Shown here piece by piece: positions 5,782-12,734 of a DNA stretch of 12,734 nucleotides. The notes beneath the pieces were generated by a model, which was not told where the DNA came from, made no database searches, and was given only the letters and a program-made list of their open reading frames with translations. Origin of the DNA: JAVKMO01 sp031539345 (GTDB lineage: Bacteria > Bacteroidota > Bacteroidia > Chitinophagales > Chitinophagaceae); assembly GCA_031539345.1 (NCBI GenBank), contig JAVKMO010000029.1, forward strand, positions 1-12,734, read 5' to 3'. Position numbers and translations under genes: made by a program. Within the stretch, counting starts at the first letter, position 1. The number at the start of each line of letters is the position of its first letter.

Positions 5782-7467
5782 TTACAAGTTGCCTTTTTTC
5801 AATTCTTGCACAGCAAAATCGGCAGCTCTTGCGGTCATTGCCATATACGTTAATGATGGATTGACGGCGGCAGAAGATGTCATGCAAGACCCATCAGTAA
5901 CAAACACATTAGGTGCATCCCATACTTGATTGTGTGCGTTAAGTACTGAAGTTTTGGGGTCTTTACCCATTCTTGCAGTTCCCATTTCGTGTATGCCCAT
6001 GGCTAAAAAATAGTCGTTATCATAGGTTGTAACGTGTTTCATGCCGGCTGCTTCCAACATTTCTGCTGCATCTGCAATCATATCCTTACGCATTTTCTTT
6101 TCGTTGTCTTTTATTTCTGCACTGATTTCAAGCACAGGCAATCCCCATTTGTCTTTGACTGTTTTATTGAGATAAATTTTATTGTCGTGATAAGGCAACA
6201 TTTCACCAAATCCAAGTAAACCCATTTTCCATTGTCCTAAGTTTGTGAGTTCTTCTTTTAAAGATGCTCCAATTCCTAATTCGGCAATATTTCTTTGCCA
6301 CCCTTCTCGGCTTGATCCCCCTTGATAACCAAAGCCGCGCACGTAGTCTCTGTCTTGTTGATAAACGTTGCGATAACGTGGAATATAAATTCCATTCGGT
6401 CTGCGTCCAAAGGTGTATTTATCGTCATACCCTTCGGCAACGCCTTCAGCTCCACAGCGAAAGTGGTGATCCATTAAATTGTGTCCCAATTCGCCACTAC
6501 TGCTTCCCAAACCGCCTTGCCATACATCAGTTGCAGAATTCATTAAAATCCATGTGCTATTTAAAGTGGAAGCACATACAAAAACAATTTTTGAAAAATA
6601 TTGAACTGTTTTGTTTGTTTCTGCGTCTAATATTTCTACGCCTTTTGCACGTTTTTTGTCTTTGTCATAAATAATTTTTGTAACAATAGAAAAAGGGCGA
6701 AGTGTTAAATTTCCTGTTGCTTGTGCAGCAGGCAGCGTTGCAGATTGAGTGCTAAAATAAGCCCCAAAAGGACAGCCTTGCCAACATTTATTTCTATACT
6801 GACAATTGATTCTGTCATTGTGCGGCACCGTAATGTTTGCAGATCTGCCAATGGTCATTATTCTTTGTCCTTGATAATGTTTTTTAATTCTATCTGAAAC
6901 GTCTTTTTCTACACAAGAAAAATCCATTGGGGGCATATATTCTCCGTCTGGTAGAGAGATAAAATTTTCTTTTCTACCACTAATGCCCGCAAATTTTTCT
7001 GCATAAGAATACCAAGGTGCAATGTCTTTGTATCGAATGGGCCAATCAACGCCATGTGCGTCTTTTGCATTGGCTTCAAAATCCATATCTCCTAAGCGAT
7101 AGCTTTGTCTGCCCCATGTTAAAGACCGTCCGCCCACTTGATAACCTCTATACCAATCAAATCTTTTTGCTTCTACATAAGGGCTGTCTTTTTCATTTGC
7201 CCAAAAGTCTAAGTTCAATTCGTTCAAAGGATAATCTCTTTTTAAAACGGGGTAATCTTTAATCATTTGTTGTGTGCGAACAGTACGATGCGGAAACTCC
7301 CACATTCCTTTGTTGGTATTGACGTAGTCTTTAATATGTTCTACGTTTCTTCCACGTTCGAGCATAATGACCTTTAATCCTTTTTGTGTTAGTTCTTTTG
7401 CAGCCCAACCACCGCTAATGCCAGAGCCAATGACAATTGCATCATATGTATTTATTTCTGTTGCCAT
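5782..7467 (-). CDS. GMC-family FAD-dependent oxidoreductase (sugar/polyol dehydrogenase type)
   Basis: This is the catalytic flavoprotein that oxidises an alcohol or sugar hydroxyl, passing electrons to a carrier. The N-terminal Rossmann motif IGSGISGG (13-20) and MLERG (35-39) bind FAD. The C-terminal GMC domain has the catalytic pair His493 (GIHEMGTARMG) and Asn536 (AAVNPSLT). A cysteine group C222, C228 and C232 in the CQYRNKCWQGCPFGA segment matches the gluconate/sorbitol dehydrogenase branch and may support electron transfer or structure. The length of 561 aa is normal. No signal peptide is seen on this subunit, so if it acts in the periplasm it would depend on its lipoprotein partner just downstream. 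No cytochrome c subunit is present here, so the electron acceptor is unknown. It is separated from the preceding amidohydrolase gene by 81 bases of AT-rich sequence that may hold its promoter. Confidence 0.93.
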   Translation of the reverse strand: MATEINTYDAIVIGSGISGGWAAKELTQKGLKVIMLERGRNVEHIKDYVNTNKGMWEFPHRTVRTQQMIKDYPVLKRDYPLNELNLDFWANEKDSPYVEAKRFDWYRGYQVGGRSLTWGRQSYRLGDMDFEANAKDAHGVDWPIRYKDIAPWYSYAEKFAGISGRKENFISLPDGEYMPPMDFSCVEKDVSDRIKKHYQGQRIMTIGRSANITVPHNDRINCQYRNKCWQGCPFGAYFSTQSATLPAAQATGNLTLRPFSIVTKIIYDKDKKRAKGVEILDAETNKTVQYFSKIVFVCASTLNSTWILMNSATDVWQGGLGSSSGELGHNLMDHHFRCGAEGVAEGYDDKYTFGRRPNGIYIPRYRNVYQQDRDYVRGFGYQGGSSREGWQRNIAELGIGASLKEELTNLGQWKMGLLGFGEMLPYHDNKIYLNKTVKDKWGLPVLEISAEIKDNEKKMRKDMIADAAEMLEAAGMKHVTTYDNDYFLAMGIHEMGTARMGKDPKTSVLNAHNQVWDAPNVFVTDGSCMTSSAAVNPSLTYMAMTARAADFAVQELKKGNL

Positions 7468-7548
7468 AATATTTATTTATCTTGTTACTAAAAATTTAGA
7501 ACTTGAAACTAAAAAAATATTTGACAATACGTGCAAGATAATTTTGCA

Positions 7549-8739
7549 TTATTCAACATTCATACCCAACCAAGCCATCATGGCCATGCCGTGTTGCAAT
7601 GCGTGTTCGTCTATATTAAACGTTGGAGTGTGAACTGGAGAAATATTTTTTGCATTTGTAGGACGAACGCCTAATCTAAAAAAACAGGCTTTAACAAGTT
7701 GAGAATAATAACCAAAATCTTCGGCACCCATACGGAGTTCTGTTTCGCTACAATGTTCAGCACCGATAAAATTTTCTGCTAAATGCCTGGCTTCTTTTGT
7801 CAATTCTTCGTTATTGTAAACCATAGGATACCCAACATCTATCCATAAATCAATTTCTGCATTCATGCTTTTTGCTGTATGGGTTACAATTTGTGTAATT
7901 TTTTCGTGTCCTATTTTTCTCCACGTTTCATCCATGGCTCTGAATGTTCCCATAAGTTTTACTTCACTTGGAATAACGTTTGTTGTATTACCGCCTTGTA
8001 TAGAAGAGATTGTTAATACCGAAGGATTGAAGGGGTCGTTATTTCTACTGACCACTTGCTGCAAAGCAACAACAAGGTGTGATGCGACAAGTATGGTGTC
8101 TGTGGTTAAGTGTGGAGCCGCAGCGTGTCCGCCTTTGCTTTTAATCGTAATGTAAATTTCGTCTGCACTTGCCATACATTTGCCCCCACGAAAACTAAAT
8201 TTTCCAACATCTAAAGTTGTATGCACATGAAGTGCCAAAATGCTTTGTACATCTGGGTTTTTGAGTACGCCTTCTTGTATCATGAGGCTTGCTCCGCCAG
8301 GGTTTTTTTCTTCGCCAGGTTGAAACAAACATTTAATTGTTCCGCCCCATTCTTCTTTTAATGTATCTAAAATTTTTATCGCACCGAGCAAACAACTTGT
8401 ATGTGCATCATGCCCACAAGCGTGCATAACGTTTTTGTTTTTTGACGCATAAGGCACATCGTTTTCTTCTTGAATGGGGAGTGCGTCAATATCTGCCCGC
8501 AATGCGATGCAACGCGTAGAAGTTTTTTTTCCTTTGAGTGTAACAACAATTCCCGTTCCTGCAACAGGGGCAACAAAATCAATGTTCCATTTTTTCAATA
8601 CGCTTTGGATAAACGCAGACGTTTGAAACTCTTGATACGACAGTTCTGGGTATTGGTGTAAATGCTGACGAATGGTTTGAATTTCTGTAAATAAATGTTC
8701 TGCCAAATGTTTTACAGACGCAATTTTTTCTGCCGTCAT
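7549..8739 (-). CDS. M20-family amidohydrolase (N-acyl amino acid / hippurate hydrolase type)
   Basis: This is a zinc-dependent cytoplasmic hydrolase that cleaves the amide bond of N-acyl amino acids or related conjugates. The 396 residues carry the family signatures in order: HPELSYQE... near the N-terminus (Tyr30 variant, QYPELSYQE), LRADIDALPI (80-89), the metal motif MHACGHDAHT (105-114, Cys108 and His110), FQPGEE (139-144, Glu143/144 as catalytic base and ligand), LHVH (170-173), the dimerisation-domain GGHAAAPH (203-210) and the late MGAEDFGY (337-344) and His370. The Cys-x-His form puts it in the IAA-amino-acid hydrolase-like branch rather than ArgE/DapE. It starts 9 bases after the SPOR-protein stop, so the two are cotranscribed. 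The exact substrate is not predictable. Confidence 0.93.
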   Translation of the reverse strand: MTAEKIASVKHLAEHLFTEIQTIRQHLHQYPELSYQEFQTSAFIQSVLKKWNIDFVAPVAGTGIVVTLKGKKTSTRCIALRADIDALPIQEENDVPYASKNKNVMHACGHDAHTSCLLGAIKILDTLKEEWGGTIKCLFQPGEEKNPGGASLMIQEGVLKNPDVQSILALHVHTTLDVGKFSFRGGKCMASADEIYITIKSKGGHAAAPHLTTDTILVASHLVVALQQVVSRNNDPFNPSVLTISSIQGGNTTNVIPSEVKLMGTFRAMDETWRKIGHEKITQIVTHTAKSMNAEIDLWIDVGYPMVYNNEELTKEARHLAENFIGAEHCSETELRMGAEDFGYYSQLVKACFFRLGVRPTNAKNISPVHTPTFNIDEHALQHGMAMMAWLGMNVE

Positions 8740-8748
8740 TGCAAGGGA

Positions 8749-9216
8749 TTATTTTTTTCCAAAAAAAGTAAGTAAGTAAGCGTCTGTATCGATCAAATTA
8801 GGAATAATCACAATTGCCCTTTTGTTATCAAAAAACAAGTTCAATTTTTGCCTAAAAACTTCTGCATCATCGCTAGTTCTATATAAGCCAACTCTCAATT
8901 TGTAATACGGTTCTTTAAAAACAATTTCATTTGGCATTTGCGACATCACGTCTTCTAAATCTTTTTTTACACGCATGGCCTCCAATCTGTTTTTCGTACT
9001 GACAATTTGTAATTGATAAGCTGGTATTTGTTGGGGAAAGGTGTTTTTGATTTGTAAAATTTGTAGGTCTCGATAAAAAGAATCTATGCGATGATCAGCA
9101 ATGACTTTAAACGATATGGTATTCGCAATCGTTAAAAACTGTGCAGTACTATTTTTCTTGTCTTGCGCATTGAGCAGCACAGAAAAAAAAAGGATAAAAA
9201 ATAATGACAACTTCAT
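8749..9216 (-). CDS. Secreted SPOR-domain protein
   Basis: The N-terminal MKLSLFFILFFSVLLNAQ is a Sec signal peptide with likely cleavage after Ala17, so the product is periplasmic or outer-membrane associated. From about residue 66 to 142 there is one SPOR domain: AYQLQIVSTKNRLEAMRVKK, a linker, then YYKLRVGLYRTSDDAEVFRQ. SPOR domains bind glycan strands of peptidoglycan lacking stem peptides. The short segment before it (18-65) has no recognised domain. At 155 aa this is a minimal SPOR protein of the type frequent in Bacteroidota. It starts 30 bases beyond the tmRNA 3' end and the amidohydrolase follows immediately. Whether that link with the amidohydrolase is functional is unclear. Confidence 0.85.
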   Translation of the reverse strand: MKLSLFFILFFSVLLNAQDKKNSTAQFLTIANTISFKVIADHRIDSFYRDLQILQIKNTFPQQIPAYQLQIVSTKNRLEAMRVKKDLEDVMSQMPNEIVFKEPYYKLRVGLYRTSDDAEVFRQKLNLFFDNKRAIVIIPNLIDTDAYLLTFFGKK

Positions 9217-9246
9217 CGTATAGTTGTGTAAATTAAAAAATAAAAG

Positions 9247-9621
9247 TGGAGCTGGCGGGGGTCGAACCCGCGTCCAAACATCTTCTTCATTAGCCTTCTA
9301 CATGCTTATTTTACTATTGATTGTAGGGTTAAATACTGGGAGTAAACGAACCATAAATAACCTTAGTCGCTTGTACTACATCTGTCTTCTCCAACACAAG
9401 AAAACAGCGAGTTTCGTTTTGTAAGTTTGATTCATCAGGCGTTAGCGACTACGAACAGAAGCTAAGGCGGATATATATGGATGCAGTCTTAGACTAGGCA
9501 GCCATAGCGAAATTGTTTTCGCCGATTATGTATTAAGTCTTCAGATTAAAGTGCGATGGACTCCAGGCACTGCATGCTTATACTAAACAAGACCAATGCT
9601 GTCAAAACCTAAAACAGCCCC
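9247..9621 (-). ncRNA. ssrA: Transfer-messenger RNA (tmRNA)
   Basis: This RNA rescues stalled ribosomes and tags the nascent peptide for proteolysis. The 5' end GGGGCTG (9621-9615) pairs with CAGCTCC near the 3' end (9248-9254), giving the 7-bp acceptor stem with one G-U pair and A at 9247 as the discriminator base. The T-arm GCGGG-TTCGACC-CCCGC lies just inside. The CCA tail is not encoded, so it would be added after transcription. The 5' half starts GGGGCTGTTTTAGGTTTTGA, the conserved tRNA-like start of one-piece tmRNAs, and a tag reading frame lies at 9523-9494. The length is about 375 nt. A TATAAT-like hexamer at 9663-9668 is a weak promoter candidate, about 40 bases upstream of the mature 5' end. 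Confidence 0.95.
9494..9523 (-). other. tmRNA proteolysis-tag reading frame
   Basis: Inside ssrA, the codons from GGC at 9523-9521 to TAG at 9496-9494 encode GENNFAMAA and a stop. The GENN start is characteristic of Bacteroidota tags, where GENNYALAA-like sequences are usual. The hydrophobic AMAA end is the ClpXP-type degradation signal. The resume codon is inferred as GGC by comparison with those tags. Confidence 0.85.
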
Positions 9622-9706
9622 AAATTTTCAATGAACAAAAGTGGACGCTAATCTAATTTTTTATTATACCCAAACAGAAAATTATGCGACAGCACTATTT
9701 CAAAGC

Positions 9707-10327
9707 CTAATTTTTTACATAATTGTCAATCGGCAATCTGTTTTGTAAAGCCCTTGCTAAGGTAAAATCATCGGCATATTCTAATTCGCCACCAAAAGCA
9801 ATTCCGCGAGAAATGGACGTTAGTGAAATAGGTGTTTGTGCCAATAATTTTTTGATATAAAAAATTGTTGTATCACCCTGAATAGTTGGATTGAGTACAA
9901 AAATAACTTCTTCAAAATGTCCATTTTGAATGCGGTGCATTAAACTTTGAATATGCAGTTGCTCAGGCCCAATGCCATCTAAGGGGGATATTAAACCACC
10001 AAGTATATGATACAAACCATTGTATTGGTCGGTGTTTTCAATCGCAATAACATCACGGATAGTTTCAACAATACACAACACATTTTTCTTTCTATTGGCA
10101 TCGCTACAAATTGAACATTCTGGCGTGTCAGCAATGTTGTGGCAGATGGCACAAACGTGAATGTGGTGTTGAATATCTTGAATGCTTTGTAATAAAGAAG
10201 TCAGTTCGTTGCCGTCTTTTTTTTTCAACAAATGGAGGGCAAAACGCAAGGCTGTTTTTTGTCCTACGCCAGGCAAGTTTTTAAACTGTTGAACTGCTTT
10301 TTCAAAAATGGCAGATGAATATTTCAT
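9707..10327 (-). CDS. recR: Recombination mediator protein RecR
   Basis: RecR works with RecO (and RecF) to load RecA on single-stranded gaps. The 206 residues show the complete family architecture: the helix-hairpin-helix LPGVGQKTALRFALHLL (18-34), the zinc finger C59-x2-C62...C71-x2-C74, then the Toprim domain from VLCIVETIRDVIAIE (83-97) through YHILGGLISPLDGIGPEQL (106-124) to ISRGIAFGGELEYAD (172-186). The length is normal and the ATG at 10327 gives the usual start. It lies 63 bases behind the RDD-protein gene and 85 bases before ssrA. It may be cotranscribed with gcvH and the RDD gene, though the 63-base spacer could carry its own promoter. Confidence 0.97.
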   Translation of the reverse strand: MKYSSAIFEKAVQQFKNLPGVGQKTALRFALHLLKKKDGNELTSLLQSIQDIQHHIHVCAICHNIADTPECSICSDANRKKNVLCIVETIRDVIAIENTDQYNGLYHILGGLISPLDGIGPEQLHIQSLMHRIQNGHFEEVIFVLNPTIQGDTTIFYIKKLLAQTPISLTSISRGIAFGGELEYADDFTLARALQNRLPIDNYVKN

Positions 10328-10390
10328 GCTGAATGAACAACAAATAAAAAGAAAAAGTAAACAACACTTTGTGTGATTGTAAAATAAATT

Positions 10391-10888
10391 TTACGGTTTT
10401 TCTTCAATCACAATCGTGGCAGAAAAACTGTCATGCCAGCCTTTCCCAATTAAAAAAGAAATCGCATCCATCGGTATCCACCTGCAACAATATCGAAGTA
10501 ATGCCTGTTTCGACGACATTGGCTCTCCACTGATATGAATGACTTTTGTTTGCAAAATCATTTTGCCCATTGTTTGTCCAAGCTTTAATTCTAATACACC
10601 AAAGTATAAAATATGAAGGAGTAAAAACGCAATGAAATACATAAATTTGCTTGTTGTTACCGTGCTGAATATTTTTTCTAAACCTCCCTCACAAGCACTA
10701 AAAATAAACACATCAATGACAAAACCCAACAACCTTTTCGTTTTTGAAGTAGGGGTGTAATTTCTTTGCGGATAAACAACACTTAATGCTTCAACGTGTT
10801 TTTTTTCTACTCGATTTAATGCAATAAGCAATAGCACACAAAATACGCTAAAGAAGAGTAAGAATATAACAAACAAAAGATAAGACAT
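10391..10888 (-). CDS. RDD-family integral membrane protein
   Basis: This is a small polytopic inner-membrane protein of unknown function; the RDD family has been linked to ion transport in some bacteria. The family blocks are KRLLGFVIDVFIF (51-63, with Arg52 and Asp59) and LGQTMGKMILQTKVI (103-117), followed by a second conserved segment ending GKGWHDSFSATIV (148-160, Asp153). Likely membrane segments are about 3-25, 53-67, 82-99 and 136-148. The additional N-terminal helix before the RDD domain is extra to the core fold. The 165-aa length is typical. It starts 15 bases after the gcvH stop, so it is cotranscribed with gcvH; no functional link with glycine cleavage is apparent. Confidence 0.85.
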   Translation of the reverse strand: MSYLLFVIFLLFFSVFCVLLLIALNRVEKKHVEALSVVYPQRNYTPTSKTKRLLGFVIDVFIFSACEGGLEKIFSTVTTSKFMYFIAFLLLHILYFGVLELKLGQTMGKMILQTKVIHISGEPMSSKQALLRYCCRWIPMDAISFLIGKGWHDSFSATIVIEEKP

Positions 10889-10903
10889 AGCAAACGGAAA
10901 TGA

Positions 10904-11287
10904 TTACAAAATGCTTTTTTGATAAGCCTCATAAGACAATAAGCCTGCCAATTCATTTGTATTGGCAATTTTAATTTTACACATCCAACCAGCTTCATAA
11001 ACGGCAGTGTTGATGAGTTCGGGTTTTGAATCTAACGACGTATTTATTTCTACCACTTCTCCCGATAAAGGTGCATAAATATCAGAAACCGTTTTTACAG
11101 ATTCAACGCTTCCAATCACCTGATTAGCCGTTGTCTTGGTGCCAATTTTTGGCAGTTCTACAAACACCACATCGCCCAAACTTTGTTGTGCATAATCTGT
11201 TATACCTATTGTTGCTATTTGGGTTTTTTCATCATATTTTACCCATTCATGTTCTTTTGTGTACTGCAAATTTTGTTCTAAAGACAT
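10904..11287 (-). CDS. gcvH: Glycine cleavage system H protein
   Basis: This is the lipoyl carrier that shuttles the aminomethyl group between the P, T and L proteins of glycine cleavage. It is 127 aa, normal for the family. It starts with YTKEHEWVK (9-17), continues with IGITDYAQQSLGDVVFVELP (27-46) and carries the lipoylation site Lys65 in GSVESVKTVSDIYAPLSG (59-76). The C-terminus has the conserved EAGWMCKIKI segment. The genes for GcvT and GcvP are not nearby, as is usual in Bacteroidota. A consensus promoter box lies 38 bases upstream, so this is the first gene of the gcvH-RDD(-recR) unit. Confidence 0.97.
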   Translation of the reverse strand: MSLEQNLQYTKEHEWVKYDEKTQIATIGITDYAQQSLGDVVFVELPKIGTKTTANQVIGSVESVKTVSDIYAPLSGEVVEINTSLDSKPELINTAVYEAGWMCKIKIANTNELAGLLSYEAYQKSIL

Positions 11288-11324
11288 AAAATAAAAATCA
11301 AAAATTCAAAAAAAAGGAGATTGT

Positions 11325-11332
11325 CAAATGTA
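11325..11332 (-). promoter_or_regulatory. Candidate Bacteroidota -7 promoter box for gcvH
   Basis: The minus strand reads TACATTTG, a full match to TAnnTTTG, 37 bases before the gcvH ATG. An 11-base A tract (11333-11343) precedes it, which could aid promoter bending. The -33 region is weak (GTTCG near 11352-11356). It lies downstream of the rpsG terminator, where a new promoter is needed. Confidence 0.5.
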
Positions 11333-11424
11333 TTTTTTTTTTTCACTTGAACGAACTAAAAAGGTATTGTTAAGAAGGAATATTGACAATGAAAAGTAAA
11401 CCATGTTTCAGTATTCCTTTTATG

Positions 11425-11454
11425 CAAAAAAAAGAGCAGTTGAATAACTGCTCT
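11425..11454 (-). terminator. Rho-independent terminator of rpsL-rpsG
   Basis: On the minus strand a perfect 9-bp stem (AGAGCAGTT / AACTGCTCT, 11454-11446 and 11441-11433) with a 4-base loop is followed by a run of T (11432-11425). It starts 21 bases after the rpsG stop codon, so it ends the ribosomal-protein transcript there. Confidence 0.9.
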
Positions 11455-11475
11455 TGAATAGAATTGATAATTTGC

Positions 11476-11943
11476 TTAGGCTTTGAAGTGGGCAAATGCT
11501 TTGTTCGCTTCTGCCATTTTGTGTGTATCTTCTTTCTTTTTGTAAGCTGATCCTTCACCTTTGCTTGCAGCGATTGTTTCTGCAGCTAATTTTTCTGCCA
11601 TTGTTTTTCCGTGTCTGTCGCGGCTATAATTGATGAGCCATTTCATACTTAAAGAGATTTTTCTGTCTGGGCGAACTTCTGAAGGAATTTGAAATGTTGC
11701 ACCGCCAATTCTTCTACTTTTTACTTCTAAAGTTGGAGTTAAATTTTGAATGGCTTTTTTCCAAATATCATAACCATTTTCAGACGTTGCTTTAGCAACT
11801 AATTCTAATGAATCATAAAATATTTTAAAAGCGATACTTTTTTTGCCTTCCCACATTAAGGTATTGACAAATCTTGTTACTAAAGGGTCATTGAATTTTG
11901 GGTCTGGGGCTAAAATGTGTTTCTTGGCTTGACTTTTTCTCAT
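11476..11943 (-). CDS. rpsG: 30S ribosomal protein S7
   Basis: S7 is a primary assembly protein that nucleates the 30S head by binding the 3' domain of 16S rRNA. The 155 residues match family length and sequence: MRKSQAKKHILAPDPKFNDP at the start, VTRFVNTLMWEGKKSIAFKI (22-41), GGATFQIPSEVRPDRK (79-94) and MKWLINYSRDRHGKTMAEKL (99-118). The C-terminus ends near HFKA, within the usual variation. It lies 51 bases behind rpsL and 21 bases before a strong terminator, so fusA does not follow. The S12-S7 pair is the conserved head of the str operon. Confidence 0.98.
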   Translation of the reverse strand: MRKSQAKKHILAPDPKFNDPLVTRFVNTLMWEGKKSIAFKIFYDSLELVAKATSENGYDIWKKAIQNLTPTLEVKSRRIGGATFQIPSEVRPDRKISLSMKWLINYSRDRHGKTMAEKLAAETIAASKGEGSAYKKKEDTHKMAEANKAFAHFKA

Positions 11944-11994
11944 AAAATGAAATAATAAATAAAATCTTAATATAGAAGAATAAAATGTTAGAGG

Positions 11995-12390
11995 TTATTT
12001 TTTGGCTGGTGCAGCAGATTTTTTATCTTTTTTAGCACCATATTTAGAACGGCTTTGTTTTCTGTCTTTTACGCCACTTGTATCCAAGCTACCTCTTACA
12101 ATATGGTATCTTACGCCTGGCAAATCTTTTACCCTTCCGCCTCTTACAAGTACGATAGAGTGTTCTTGCAAATTGTGTCCTTCTCCAGGAATGTAAGCGA
12201 TGATTTCATTTTTATTTGTAAGCCTCACTTTGGCAACTTTTCTTAACGCAGAGTTTGGTTTTTTAGGTGTTGTTGTATAAACCCGTGTGCAAACGCCACG
12301 ACGCTGTGGACAAGAGTCTAAAGACCTCGATTTACTTTTTACGGTAATTGTTTCTCTTCCTTTTCTAACCAATTGTTGGATTGTAGGCAT
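11995..12390 (-). CDS. rpsL: 30S ribosomal protein S12
   Basis: S12 sits at the decoding centre and controls translational accuracy. The 131 residues show the whole family pattern: MPTIQQLVRKGRETITVKSK, the conserved CPQRRGVCTRVYTTTPKKPN (28-47), VRLTNKNEIIAYIPGEGHN and VRGGRVKDLPGVRYHIVRG. Lysine 43 and lysine 88, classic sites of streptomycin-resistance changes, are wild type here (TPKKPN and GGRVKDLPG). The lysine/alanine-rich C-terminal tail (KKDKKSAAPAKK) is a usual extension. It is the first gene of the rpsL-rpsG unit, preceded by a long non-coding leader, with no Shine-Dalgarno visible. Confidence 0.98.
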   Translation of the reverse strand: MPTIQQLVRKGRETITVKSKSRSLDSCPQRRGVCTRVYTTTPKKPNSALRKVAKVRLTNKNEIIAYIPGEGHNLQEHSIVLVRGGRVKDLPGVRYHIVRGSLDTSGVKDRKQSRSKYGAKKDKKSAAPAKK

Positions 12391-12734
12391 TGAATAATTT
12401 TAAATTTTTACTAAATAAAATAAAATGAAAGTGTCGGCGTAAACATTGCGACAAGGTTGGCGAATATATTTTTTTTGATGAATGAGAAATAAAAAGTTTT
12501 GATGTTCTAAAATGGGGAAAACACATGGAAACAAATTTAATTTTTTATTCTTTTAAAAAGAGACATTGTAATAACAAAGCGAGGTTTAGTTTATGAACCC
12601 TTTGCAAAAGCCATTTCTTGGTTAGGTGCTTTTTAAATTAGGTTGTTTTGAGGATTTTCGTTTTAAAAAGCATGATCATAAGCATGAATTACTGTTTATT
12701 TTTTGTTGTTTGAATGGGTTTGCTTGTTTTTTGA
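12391..12734. other. Non-coding leader/promoter region upstream of rpsL
   Basis: No gene of convincing length or composition lies in these 344 bases on either strand. The region is AT-rich with many T and A runs, as expected for the control region of a ribosomal-protein operon. One full TAnnTTTG match is described separately. A short near-repeat of CATGATCATAAGCATG near 12670-12685 has no evident role. I see no tRNA, no riboswitch and no clear terminator belonging to a gene beyond the right edge. Confidence 0.6.
12532..12539 (-). promoter_or_regulatory. Possible -7 promoter box for rpsL-rpsG
   Basis: The minus strand reads TAAATTTG, matching TAnnTTTG, but the -33 TTTG is not at the expected spacing. 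If used, it would give a leader of roughly 135 bases before rpsL. In such AT-rich sequence a chance match is quite possible. Confidence 0.25.

Noticed and set aside
9247..9300. tRNA gene suggested by a T-loop and acceptor-like end
   Set aside because: The partner acceptor strand is about 370 bases away and a GENN tag frame lies between, so this is tmRNA.
9224..9424. Plus-strand open frame of 66 codons
   Set aside because: It is antisense to the 3' part of ssrA; the RNA structure explains the sequence.
10816..10998. Minus-strand 60-codon frame bridging gcvH and the RDD gene
   Set aside because: It overlaps both well-supported genes in another frame and has no independent features.

Overview
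The window reads as a chromosomal segment of a member of the Bacteroidota, probably near Chitinophagales/Sphingobacteriales. The reasons are the AT-rich composition, the lack of clear Shine-Dalgarno sequences, promoter boxes of the TAnnTTTG type, a tmRNA whose tag begins GENN, and protein types such as a GMC oxidoreductase paired with a gluconate-2-dehydrogenase-subunit-3 lipoprotein. Every gene I can support lies on the minus strand, so transcription runs from high to low coordinates.

From right to left: a 344-base leader/promoter region (12391-12734) precedes rpsL and rpsG (S12, S7). These are closed off by a strong intrinsic terminator at 11425-11454 instead of continuing into fusA. A TAnnTTTG box then precedes gcvH, an RDD membrane protein and recR. 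Next come the tmRNA gene ssrA (9247-9621), a secreted SPOR-domain protein with an M20 amidohydrolase 9 bases behind it, and a GMC oxidoreductase followed by its small lipoprotein partner.

The accessory part is 2068-5029. Two long imperfect palindromes (2068-2220 and 4349-4484) share arm sequences and interior repeats. Each has outer AAC/GTT core boxes and an inner arm, the topology of an integron attC site. A third, isolated core box sits at 5021-5029. Read on the minus strand, they delimit two units, each built like a gene cassette: start box, one gene, palindrome. One unit holds a cupin gene with a visible one-base C-terminal frameshift. The other holds a 692-aa protein that I read as a PIN-like nuclease with a coiled coil and two C-terminal membrane segments. 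The 9-base box that opens the cupin unit is exactly complementary to the box that closes it, as expected for an integron cassette. No integrase is in the window. This cassette-like pair, inserted between the GMC operon and selO, is the most interesting part of the window.

Left of it, selO (protein AMPylase) keeps its own promoter-like box. The window ends inside a secreted protein gene of which only the first 91 codons are present. Most other genes are ordinary housekeeping or metabolic genes.
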